Of a DNA stretch of 64,000 nucleotides, positions 29,561-37,942 are shown piece after piece. Every line of letters begins with the position of its first letter. Position 1 is the stretch's first letter. Under the pieces are notes generated by a model, which had not been told where the DNA came from, did not search any database, and saw nothing but the letters and a program-made list of their open reading frames with translations. Position numbers and translations under genes: made by a program. Source of the stretch: Lachancea mirantina (taxonomy: Eukaryota; Ascomycota; Saccharomycetes; Saccharomycetales; Saccharomycetaceae); contig LT598469.1 in NCBI GenBank assembly GCA_900074745.1, forward strand, positions 1 to 64,000. Reading direction: 5' to 3'.

Positions 29561-29646
29561 TTGGTCTTAAAGGTTTTCTAGTTTCTACCTCGTCAAGCTT
29601 TCATTTACCAGCTTAACCATCCTTAATGAGATTAATTTCGTGAGAA

Positions 29647-29652
29647 TGACTC
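29647..29652 (+). promoter_or_regulatory. second TGACTC box upstream of ADE16/17
   Basis: Same core as at 29555, about 175 bp before the start. Two copies in a 400-bp purine-gene promoter agree with Bas1/Gcn4 control. Confidence 0.65.
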
Positions 29653-29825
29653 CTGTCAATAAGCCCGTTCCCACTGTGAAAATAAAAAAATTTTCCCCGT
29701 TGAAAAGGGAAGAATATATAATATTGAGAATTTAAGCCGAAATAGGGTATCAATTCGAGAAATTCGGGCTTCATTTTACTCGAGATTAAGGTTCATAGTG
29801 GAAGCAAATTCGATATATATATAGG

Positions 29826-31601
29826 ATGTCGAGCCACAAGAAAACTGCTATCCTTTCCGTTTACGATAAAACCGGACTGTTGGATTTGGCCAAGGGACTT
29901 TCCGAAAACAATGTTCGGATTTTAGCGTCGGGAGGTACTGCACGCATGGTGCGTGAAGCTGGTTTCCCCGTGGAAGACGTTTCTTCTATAACACATGCGC
30001 CTGAAATGTTGGGTGGAAGAGTGAAGACGCTTCATCCTGCAATCCACGGTGGTATTTTGGCACGGAACTTGGATTCCGACGAAAAGGACTTGAAAGAACA
30101 AAATATCGAGAAAGTGGACTTTGTTGTGTGCAATTTGTATCCTTTCAAGGAGACTGTAGCGAAAGTTGGTGTTTCGATTCCAGAAGCCGTCGAAGAAATC
30201 GATATTGGCGGTGTGACGCTTTTGAGAGCTGCTGCGAAAAACCATTCTCGAGTTGCCATTTTGTCTGACCCTAACGATTATGCTCAATTCTTACAAGAAT
30301 TTTCCAAGGGCGAAATTTCCCAAGAATTGAGAAACAGGCTCGCTTTGAAGGCCTTCGAGCACACGGCCGACTACGACGCGGCTATTTCGGATTTTTTCAG
30401 AAAGCAGTACTCCGAGGGTAAAGCTCAATTGCCACTTCGTTACGGCGCAAACCCACACCAAAAGCCTGCCCAGGCCTTTGTCACACATCAGGAAGAGCTA
30501 CCGTTCAAGGTGCTTTGCGGCTCGCCCGGCTACATCAACCTGTTGGACGCTTTGAACTCGTGGCCACTTGTCAAAGAGCTTTCTGCTTCTTTGAACTTGC
30601 CTGCTGCTGCCTCGTTCAAGCATGTTTCTCCTGCCGGTGCTGCTGTTGGTCTTCCATTAAGCGACGTTGAGAAGAAAATATACTTCGTTTCCGACATCGA
30701 GAACTTGTCACCTCTGGCCTGTGCCTATGCTCGTGCCCGTGGGGCCGACAGAATGTCCTCTTTCGGTGACTTTATCGCGCTTTCCAACATCGTTGATGTG
30801 CCAACCGCAAAGATCATTTCTAGAGAAGTCTCTGACGGTGTGATCGCTCCTGGGTTTGAGCCAGAGGCGCTTGAGATTCTTTCTAAAAAGAAGGGTGGAA
30901 AGTATTGCATTTTGCAAATCGACCCTAACTATTCTCCTGACGCTTCGGAAACTAGAGACGTTTATGGGGTTAAACTGCAACAAAAGAGAAATGATGCCAT
31001 CATTAACAAGTCTTCTTTCAAGGAAATTGTTTCCGTAAACAAGAATCTGTCTGAGCAGGCTGTAATCGACTTGACCGTTGCTACAATTGCGTTAAAATAC
31101 ACGCAATCCAACTCTGTGTGCTACGCCAAAAACGGCATGGTCATTGGCCTAGGTGCTGGTCAACAGTCCAGAATTCACTGCACCAGATTGGCAGGTGACA
31201 AAGCCGACAACTGGTGGTTGAGACAACACCCAAGAGTACTTGGATTCAAATGGGCTAGGGGTGTCAAGAGACCTGAAAAATCCAACGCTATCGACTTGTA
31301 CGTCACGGGCCAAATTCCAACAGAAGAACCTGAAAAGTCCGAATACGAGTCTAAATTTGAAGAGATTCCAACTCCTTTGACTGCAGAAGAGAAGAAACAA
31401 TGGATGTCCAAATTGACCAATGTGGCTTTGTCCTCGGACGCTTTCTTCCCCTTCCCAGATAACGTCTACAGAGCGGTGAGATCAGGTGTCAAATACATTG
31501 CCGCTCCTTCCGGTTCCGTGATGGACAAGGCCGTCTTTGCAGCTGCAGACTCCTTCAAGCTTGTCTACGTTGAAAACCCAATCCGTCTGTTCCACCATTG
31601 A
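29826..31601 (+). CDS. ADE17: bifunctional AICAR transformylase / IMP cyclohydrolase (ADE16/ADE17)
   Basis: 591 residues, the same as the S. cerevisiae enzymes. It carries out the last two steps of IMP synthesis in the cytosol: formylation of AICAR with 10-formyl-THF, then ring closure. The N-terminal MGS-like cyclohydrolase domain starts at [20 protein letters not shown] and contains GGTARM and [15 protein letters not shown]. The transformylase domain contains [16 protein letters not shown], the Lys-His motif in [13 protein letters not shown], and the C-terminal [19 protein letters not shown]. cerevisiae ADE16 and ADE17 arose by genome duplication, so this gene is equally related to both; the symbol is one of two choices. 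Confidence 0.97.
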   Translation: MSSHKKTAILSVYDKTGLLDLAKGLSENNVRILASGGTARMVREAGFPVEDVSSITHAPEMLGGRVKTLHPAIHGGILARNLDSDEKDLKEQNIEKVDFVVCNLYPFKETVAKVGVSIPEAVEEIDIGGVTLLRAAAKNHSRVAILSDPNDYAQFLQEFSKGEISQELRNRLALKAFEHTADYDAAISDFFRKQYSEGKAQLPLRYGANPHQKPAQAFVTHQEELPFKVLCGSPGYINLLDALNSWPLVKELSASLNLPAAASFKHVSPAGAAVGLPLSDVEKKIYFVSDIENLSPLACAYARARGADRMSSFGDFIALSNIVDVPTAKIISREVSDGVIAPGFEPEALEILSKKKGGKYCILQIDPNYSPDASETRDVYGVKLQQKRNDAIINKSSFKEIVSVNKNLSEQAVIDLTVATIALKYTQSNSVCYAKNGMVIGLGAGQQSRIHCTRLAGDKADNWWLRQHPRVLGFKWARGVKRPEKSNAIDLYVTGQIPTEEPEKSEYESKFEEIPTPLTAEEKKQWMSKLTNVALSSDAFFPFPDNVYRAVRSGVKYIAAPSGSVMDKAVFAAADSFKLVYVENPIRLFHH

Positions 31602-32365
31602 TGGGTGATAAGGTATGAATAAGTAATAGCAGCTGCTGCTATTTGTATACTAGTGACGAATATAAATATGCTTTGCGAAGGCAGCTAATATAGTTTGAAC
31701 ACCGTCTGAAGTGTCGCTACGTTTCTAAGAGGTCTTTCAAGATCGTACGAAAAAAATGTCAGCAGTATGGTTTTACCCAAGTGATAACTGGCCCATAGAG
31801 CCTACACAGCGTTCAGGAATATACCGCGGTAAAGTGACAACGAAGAAAGTCGAACTCGATCCCAAATGTCCGAAAACACGTGGGAGAGTTCAAGACCATG
31901 CACCTTACTTAATCTCAGTACCCGTCAGCGGGGCGCTTCTGTCTCATCTACTAAAAGTAGCAACAACCAACCACTCGAACTCCAGGACTTACGACTCAAA
32001 ACCCTGCCGAAACAGAGGAGAAGTGAGTTCCAGAAAGCGGTGATTCCTTGAGACTCTGCCTCACGAGCGCTGAACTGTTACCAGAATTTCGTAGAAGTTA
32101 AGCAGCATTAGCAAGAATCCGATCGGTTCTCCATGAGGAGAGCTGATAGATTTCTCTTCCACCAGTTCTGGCAACCCGGGTCGTATATTTTTTAAAAATC
32201 GGATAGGATCTTGACAAGAATTTTCCTTCTCTACTTATATACTTGATTTTCGAGGAAAATCGATGCCGTTACCCAGCCAAAACCTCATCCATAATGAAGG
32301 GCTCCAAGCAGTGGAGGACCAAATGTGAACCCATCAAATGAGCCATTATGAATCTTTCAATACCA
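31602..32365. other. intergenic between ADE16/17 and ASI1, hairpin and doubtful small ORFs
   Basis: About 760 bp between the 3' ends of convergent genes. A perfect inverted repeat with 9-bp arms around one base (AATAGCAGC, GCTGCTATT) lies at 31625-31643, just after ADE16/17. A 95-codon ATG frame at 31756-32043, with a second overlapping frame, has no family features and is not called, although a small unknown gene cannot be excluded. A T-rich run at about 32186-32193 and TACCAGAA/AGTTAAGC near 32081-32110 recall Pol III or 5S sequence only weakly. Confidence 0.4.
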
Positions 32366-34330
32366 TCAAACGGCGTTTATCTTACTGTAGCCGTGAACTT
32401 TGGATCTGCAACATATACAATTCTTAAAACCGCGCAAAGCGAGCGACACTCGGCATTCTTCACACAACGAGAAACACTTGCAGGGCCATAAAACGATACT
32501 TCTTGGATTTGTCTTGCAAACGACACAGACTAGCGCTGCGTCTGGTATTCCGTCCTTGTCTTCGTCGGAGATTGAGCTGGAGTCTAGTACACGTTTGATC
32601 ATTGTTTCACGTAAAATTTCTGGCTCGTTCAGGTCGGAATACTGTGACCGGGTCAAGCGCCTGTCCTCCAGAAGTTGTACCCTAAGAAGATGCCACAATG
32701 AGTAGAACCAGTCGGCATCGGCTGGTTGTGCATGCAGCTGAGAGTGATCCGTGGGCCTCATGAGATCTGACAGTATCGCAAGTGCACCACCAGAATTTCG
32801 GCTCAATTCTACTCCGACAACGTCTTCTTCCTCATCGGGATCGTCACTTTCATCGTTTTCACTAGTGTAGCTCCCATCAAGGCTTTCGGCTTCCGACAGG
32901 GCGTAATCTTCTGAATAGTCGTCCTCAGGCAAAAGATACTTCGAGCTATCTTTAGCAGTCTCAGGGTCTTTTGTTAAAAACCTTGCATAATTCCTTTCCG
33001 TGATATAATCGTTGAAATTTCCCCTCGCCTTGGACTTCCTATGGGTTTCTACCTTATTTTGAGGTTGCTTTCTGAGGATGTCTCTCGCTCTCATGAACAT
33101 AGCCCTGAACGCTTCTTTGTAAAGATTGAAACGTTTGGAAAGCACTGATTGCTCCGTAGCGGGTCCCTTATCATCTTCAAAGTCGCCAGGTATGGTGTCG
33201 AACTTATTTGAATAGCCCGCTAAGAGTAGCGAAGGATGAATATCTCGGGGGGCCTGTAAGTCGGACAACTCTCTGTGCACGCCGTATTTTTTGGCTTGAT
33301 CTGGGTTGCACAGCATCATGGCAAATTTGATGAGAGTGCTTGTGAATTCTTCTTCGCCGGTACAATTCAAGTTCGCGAACCAGTTGGTTAAAAAAGAATG
33401 GTACTGCAACTCTGATATTGCTTGTCTAGACTCCGACAACGCCGTCACGTCAATTCTTGCAATACATGCAAACACATAACACACCAGAGACACCAAAATG
33501 CAAAACGTTAAGAGCAGCTTGGGGAAATGCCGGTAGCGGCATGTGAGAGGGAAAAAATCCATCCCATTGACCACGAAGTTGTACATGAGGTACGAGAGAT
33601 GAGGCACGTTGACGATCGTTGACAGTATGAGACGATACCTTCTCCTGTTCGTGAGCTCGACAAAATGGATGATCAGCCTTCCCGTGAGCGCCATAATGCA
33701 GTCCGCGATGAACTCTTCTTTTCGGGGATTTTTCCTGCTCAAATCATAAAATCCCAAAGAAAGCTCAAAAATCGGGTAGTCGAACTCTTCCAGCGGTTTT
33801 GAGTTCGTCGTGGTAGTGAAAAAGGTCTCGATGGCATGCGAAAGACAGATCGCGGTGTAAATCTTCAAAAAACAGCTTTCAACGACCTCTTTTGCAACGT
33901 TGGCAGAACTATACTGCGAGAGCGCGAGAGTCAGGGAAAGGCAATACGCGAGGAGAACAATTACGGTAGAATGACCAAAAATTTTGAACCAGCGGGTCAA
34001 ACGTACTCGTGTCGAACGCGACCGCAACGACGACATTGCAACGATCCTGTTAAGAACCATTGCCGTTGCAAAGCAGCTCAGAGCATAATCACTAAAAAAG
34101 TAGCCCGTAGCATCAACTAGCGTAAAACCAACACCCTCGCTTCTGAGTGCCGCGTCAGAGTCATTCCTCATGAGATACTGCGACTCGACAGCAGAACACA
34201 GAGACTTGACAACCCTGTACGGAACATTGACTAATGGTGCCAAAAAAAAGCCCTCATGTACTAGTGTATCGTTCACCCCACTGAAATAAGGTACCGGGTC
34301 GACCGAAGGACCATCACCGTTAATACGCAT
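32366..34330 (-). CDS. ASI1: ASI1-type inner nuclear membrane RING ubiquitin ligase subunit
   Basis: 654 residues (624 for S. cerevisiae Asi1, 676 for Asi3). Asi proteins form an E3 ligase of the inner nuclear membrane that degrades mislocalised membrane proteins and latent Stp1/Stp2. Several hydrophobic segments occupy the N-terminal half (for example STVIVLLAYCLSLTLAL and KLLLTFCILVSLVCYVFACI). A long acidic linker follows at about 480-540. A C-terminal RING-type finger ends the protein: CVVCKTNPRSIVLWPCKC, then CEEC and CICC. The position after ADE16/17 in opposite orientation matches YMR120C-YMR119W, so ASI1 is preferred to ASI3. Confidence 0.9.
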   Translation of the reverse strand: MRINGDGPSVDPVPYFSGVNDTLVHEGFFLAPLVNVPYRVVKSLCSAVESQYLMRNDSDAALRSEGVGFTLVDATGYFFSDYALSCFATAMVLNRIVAMSSLRSRSTRVRLTRWFKIFGHSTVIVLLAYCLSLTLALSQYSSANVAKEVVESCFLKIYTAICLSHAIETFFTTTTNSKPLEEFDYPIFELSLGFYDLSRKNPRKEEFIADCIMALTGRLIIHFVELTNRRRYRLILSTIVNVPHLSYLMYNFVVNGMDFFPLTCRYRHFPKLLLTFCILVSLVCYVFACIARIDVTALSESRQAISELQYHSFLTNWFANLNCTGEEEFTSTLIKFAMMLCNPDQAKKYGVHRELSDLQAPRDIHPSLLLAGYSNKFDTIPGDFEDDKGPATEQSVLSKRFNLYKEAFRAMFMRARDILRKQPQNKVETHRKSKARGNFNDYITERNYARFLTKDPETAKDSSKYLLPEDDYSEDYALSEAESLDGSYTSENDESDDPDEEEDVVGVELSRNSGGALAILSDLMRPTDHSQLHAQPADADWFYSLWHLLRVQLLEDRRLTRSQYSDLNEPEILRETMIKRVLDSSSISDEDKDGIPDAALVCVVCKTNPRSIVLWPCKCFSLCEECRVSLALRGFKNCICCRSKVHGYSKINAV

Positions 34331-34645
34331 CTTGAGTCTCAGTGCATTAAAGCCGTGTCAACGATCCTGTCTGGGCTTGTTGTGTCCCACTTACACTATC
34401 AGATACGACTGGCCTAATACCTGATTCTGTCCCTAATCTGAACGAACGTTGACATGAAGCACGTGACTGTTCATTAAGCCTAAATTATTCAGAAATCGAA
34501 CTAAAGTTCGCCAACGATCCACCTTGAGAGCTCCCGAACACCGTCATCCGTTTAGGAATGGAAATCTCAGCGCATGTTTCACGCTGAGCGGCATTGATAT
34601 GCAACGCCGGCCAATTTTCGCCAAATATTAGTATTTCAAAAAAGA
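34331..34645. other. intergenic, ASI1 promoter
   Basis: About 315 bp upstream of ASI1. GCACGTGAC near 34458 is an E-box. Nothing else was recognised. Confidence 0.35.
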
Positions 34646-34762
34646 TGGTTGCTAAGAGATTCGAACTCTTGCATCTTACGATACCTGAGTGTTCCACTGT
34701 TAAACAGCGTTAAGAAGCAAACTTCTTGAATCAGGCGCCTTAGACCGCTCGGCCAAACAACC
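34646..34762 (-). tRNA. tRNA-Leu(CAA), intron-containing
   Basis: On the minus strand the gene starts GGTTGTTTGGCCGAGCGGTC and ends CTTAGCAACC with discriminator A. The anticodon CAA lies at 34726-34728 and is followed by an intron of about 35 nt (roughly 34690-34724) at the standard position. The variable arm and the B box AGTTCGAATCT are intact. The exons match the split tRNA-Leu(CAA) of S. cerevisiae almost base for base. Confidence 0.96.
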
Positions 34763-35124
34763 GTTATATGCTAAAAGAGAGGATACATGTTCATATACAA
34801 TGCTTTCGCACACACACGCATAGTTCACTTTTTGCCTTCTCTCATCTGTGGTGTTGCGGTGTATGTGATGCAAGATAAATGTAGATAGCTCGACGAGGAA
34901 CAATTGGGGGATAAGTGAAGTGTCAACAGTCGCGACAATTCCAGCTCCTTTAGTGTGATTCGGAATCGAATCACCACATACGTTTTAAGTGGTAACGTTT
35001 TCGTTATAGATAAATACAGACAGTAAGTTACAGGAGGTCTGCTTTTAAGGGTTTGAGCGCTGAGGGCTTAGGGCTTATCTCTTTAAGAATAGTATATGTT
35101 GAGTATCAGTTTTCACCACGTAAT
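34763..35124. other. intergenic between two tRNA genes
   Basis: About 360 bp. A perfect 8-bp inverted repeat (GTGATTCG, loop GAAT, CGAATCAC) lies at 34955-34974. No LTR or other mobile-element end was recognised, although tRNA flanks are favoured Ty targets. Confidence 0.4.
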
Positions 35125-35198
35125 GACTTCGTGGCCAAGCTGGTTAAGGCGTGCGACTGTTAATCGCAAGATCGTGAGTTCAATCCTCACCGAGGTCG
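35125..35198 (+). tRNA. tRNA-Asn(GUU)
   Basis: The acceptor stem GACTTCG pairs with CGAGGTC and the discriminator is G at 35198. The A box TGGCCAAGCTGG, anticodon loop CTGTTAA (anticodon GTT) and B box AGTTCAATCC are present. There is no intron. A run of T immediately downstream (about 35201-35207) terminates Pol III. Confidence 0.97.
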
Positions 35199-35959
35199 GA
35201 TTTTTTTAATTGATCTGCTGAAGGTGTCATTTTGTCAATTTAGGTTATTGTGACTGAAGACAGTTACTTTTATCAATATAGCAGGTTTAGATGGTAGTGC
35301 GCCTAGAGTTTGCGATCTTCTCATAAAGTTGCTGTCGTTATCGCGATGACTTGGACGCTTTTTAATTGTGTTTACAATAGTGCTAAAAGTCTGTGTAGGT
35401 ATGAAAAACTTAAACAATGCGAGGGAAAAACCGGACTACAAGAGTTTTTAGCGAAGAGAAGAACTGCCTTTGAATCTGACATTAATGTCCTTTCAATTTT
35501 TTAAATAGTGGTCCCTAGAGCTTTTAACTCAATGGATGTCGTAAGTTCCAAGATTACATCGCTGTTGTGAGAAAACAGCATTCAGTTGACTCATTAACCA
35601 AAAAGATAAATGATAGAGAGGAGCCGCTATATTCAAATAGATGACATAAGTTTTTAACTCGCTGAAAAGACACTCGTTGCTGCAGTGTATTTCAATGTCG
35701 AAATTTGGCCTTAAAGAGCTACCTGAATCAACCCAGTCCGAAGCAACAAAACTTGCTGCACAAGATTCACAAATGTGCTTTAAAGGAAACTTCCTCCTCT
35801 CGAAAGATGTCTCATCTCATTTGTTGAGTTTTCTGGGGTCGTGCTTTCGTTAAGGTGCAGCTGAAAAAAACGGCGTCATTCAAGAGGGAAAGCATCGTTT
35901 ATAAGAAAATAAACCATTCAACATCGATCATAGTACTCAAAGCACAGTGTAAATGCTAA
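35199..35959. other. intergenic, nothing supported
   Basis: About 760 bp between tRNA-Asn and ROY1. Contains the tRNA terminator. A 64-codon plus-strand frame at 35310-35504 has a plausible composition but no motif and no neighbour support; it is not called. Confidence 0.35.
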
Positions 35960-37609
35960 ATGACTCCCGGTCAGGATTTCGAAGCGTTTTGGACCAATGT
36001 TGCCAAGTTTCTGAATCAAAGCGACCTTTTGTCCCTTGGGAGAACCAACAAAACCCTGCACAATAGAGTTTGTCGACCTGCCTTGTACGAAACCATCGTT
36101 ATATCTAAAAGTTGTCCTCTGCGATCTGAAAAGTGCTTCCTGGATGCAGGAGTTACTTATGTATCTGGGTTTCGGTCTCTCAAGCGAACGGCTGATCAGA
36201 ATGACATTTTTCTTTTCGACAGGATAGAGCGTCTGTTGGAAAGTTCATCATTGCATCTCATCGGGAAATTAGTGATACAACAGGACACATTTGATGATCA
36301 TGACGAAGGTATCAAGCTTCTGCAGCGCTTGGTCGACAGGATTATTGAGATCGGCCAGGTACAGGTGCTCGATATCCGTGATAATTCCCTGTTTGACCGA
36401 AACTACTCCAAGGTCTTGCAACTGCCCAATTTGATCAAAGCACAAGTGAAAAATCTAGACGACATTAACAAATTACAAGCTTTGTCGTCAATCAAAAGCC
36501 TGGAGCTGACCTTGACGTTTCCCAACTTTATTTCTGGAAGCCTCTCGAGCCGAACCATAGCACGGTTGTCGGACGGATTGCAAGAGTTGGTGGTCAACGA
36601 CGTCGAGTGTTCCAGCTTACGTCTATTTCAATATTTCCAGATGGAAAACGTGAAGCTATCAAGAGTAAGTTCTTTGAAGTTTAACCATGTTCATGGCATT
36701 CACGATTACAGCAAGACAATGCGCGAGCTCACGAATACTTTCATGAAAAACGTTTTCAATCTTTCAGAACTAAAGTCTCTGGAGCTAGAAGTGGCCTGCG
36801 AAGCAGACAGCTGCAATTGTCTTGATGAATTCTTGCAAGAACTCGCGCCGTGCTTAGCTGAAGTTCACAGTATTGGCCTCATAGAAAAGACTTTTGTCAC
36901 TCAAGGGGATCACTATACCGAGGAAAATTGGGACTTGGCAATAAATAGGTTTATTTTGAACCTCCCACGTCCGGACCAACAGCTGAAAATCCTGTCTGTG
37001 AGACACAATCCTCCTCTCAATGGTTTGACAATCGATTCCGTCGAGGGAAATTACGTGAGAAGAAGAACCTTATACGAAAACGTTTTACCCAAACTTACAA
37101 ACCTACAGGGTCTCATAGCACCGACCTTTTTACAATCGATTTCTGCATACGAGATTCTTGTCTGCGATCTTCTTTGGAACGGCTGCGAGTGCGATTTCTG
37201 TGAAAAAGTGCTTCAGCTTCTGGATACTTTCATAATGAACCACCAATTTTACAACTTCAACGAAGGTTGCTTTAAAGACATTATCCCGACCGTTTTCTTC
37301 GCTTATTCTGGTGACGCTCTAGCAAGACGTTTCCTGACGGAAATTGATTGGGACATTAAAGCGTTTACGGCCCCACCGGTTGGCCATATATGGAATTTAC
37401 ACGGCTACGAAAATGTCAGACATTTTGACGATTTTGAGTGTCTATACGATGAATCAGTCTGGCCCCATTTGGCGAAAGTCATTATGCATTTTTTCAATTC
37501 CTACATGGACAGTATCGTTAAGCTGTTACCCAATTTGAAAAGATGTATTCTGTCCGGAATATATTATTCCGTCCAAGAAAATAGCCACTACACAAGCATT
37601 TACGATTAA
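35960..37609 (+). CDS. ROY1: ROY1-like F-box protein, inhibitor of the Rab5-type GTPase Ypt52
   Basis: 549 residues, close to S. cerevisiae Roy1 (YMR258C, about 553). An F-box-like start lies at about 8-50 (FWTNVAKFLNQSDLLSLGRT), followed by a leucine-rich, repeat-like body (LKSLELEV, LQGLIAPT, LPNLKRCIL) with no catalytic motif. Roy1 pairs with Skp1 but is not thought to act as a normal SCF receptor; it restrains Ypt52 in endosomal transport. The name is based on length, F-box, and the order ROY1-PET111-COX7, all on one strand as in YMR258C-YMR257C-YMR256C. Confidence 0.8.
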   Translation: MTPGQDFEAFWTNVAKFLNQSDLLSLGRTNKTLHNRVCRPALYETIVISKSCPLRSEKCFLDAGVTYVSGFRSLKRTADQNDIFLFDRIERLLESSSLHLIGKLVIQQDTFDDHDEGIKLLQRLVDRIIEIGQVQVLDIRDNSLFDRNYSKVLQLPNLIKAQVKNLDDINKLQALSSIKSLELTLTFPNFISGSLSSRTIARLSDGLQELVVNDVECSSLRLFQYFQMENVKLSRVSSLKFNHVHGIHDYSKTMRELTNTFMKNVFNLSELKSLELEVACEADSCNCLDEFLQELAPCLAEVHSIGLIEKTFVTQGDHYTEENWDLAINRFILNLPRPDQQLKILSVRHNPPLNGLTIDSVEGNYVRRRTLYENVLPKLTNLQGLIAPTFLQSISAYEILVCDLLWNGCECDFCEKVLQLLDTFIMNHQFYNFNEGCFKDIIPTVFFAYSGDALARRFLTEIDWDIKAFTAPPVGHIWNLHGYENVRHFDDFECLYDESVWPHLAKVIMHFFNSYMDSIVKLLPNLKRCILSGIYYSVQENSHYTSIYD

Positions 37610-37942
37610 AAAGTAACGAATTAGCCGACTCAAATATCAGTTCTACTGTATTCTATGGATCTTGATTGTTATGATTCTTAAAGTTCTCAAGCACGGGAAT
37701 CTTAATCGATTTTAATTTTCACTTTAACAACTCCTCTAAAAAGTTCGAAAAATTTTCGACTAAGACTGGTAAATCCCTAAGCGAAGGGCCACGCTTTAGA
37801 TCGAGTTTTCTGGTCTGTGGCATTATATCAGCAATTGGAATAATACGGTCTTCTTGAGCTGGCCTCGTCAGTTGACTTCACAATTCTTTCTGCATAAGTC
37901 GAAGCATAACGAATAACGAGTCATTAATGTCTGTTGGAAGCG
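37610..37942. other. intergenic, PET111 promoter
   Basis: About 330 bp; nothing specific was recognised. Confidence 0.35.

Larger units (their letters stand above)
29421..29825. other. intergenic, promoter of ADE16/17
   Basis: About 405 bp. Two TGACTC boxes (listed separately), TATATAATAT near 29715-29724 and an AT repeat TATATATATA just before the start codon. Confidence 0.5.

Noticed and set aside
31756-32051. Small gene in two overlapping frames after ADE16/17
   Set aside because: No splice signals of the TACTAAC/GTATGT type join the frames sensibly and no family is recognisable. A small unknown gene remains possible.
32081-32200. Possible 5S rRNA relic or Pol III RNA gene (TACCAGAA, AGTTAAGC, T run)
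   Set aside because: Only two short blocks match and at wrong spacing; the internal control region and the closing stem of 5S are absent.
34763-35124. Solo LTR of a Ty-type element next to the tRNA genes
   Set aside because: No TG...CA ends with target-site duplication could be found; only a short hairpin is present.
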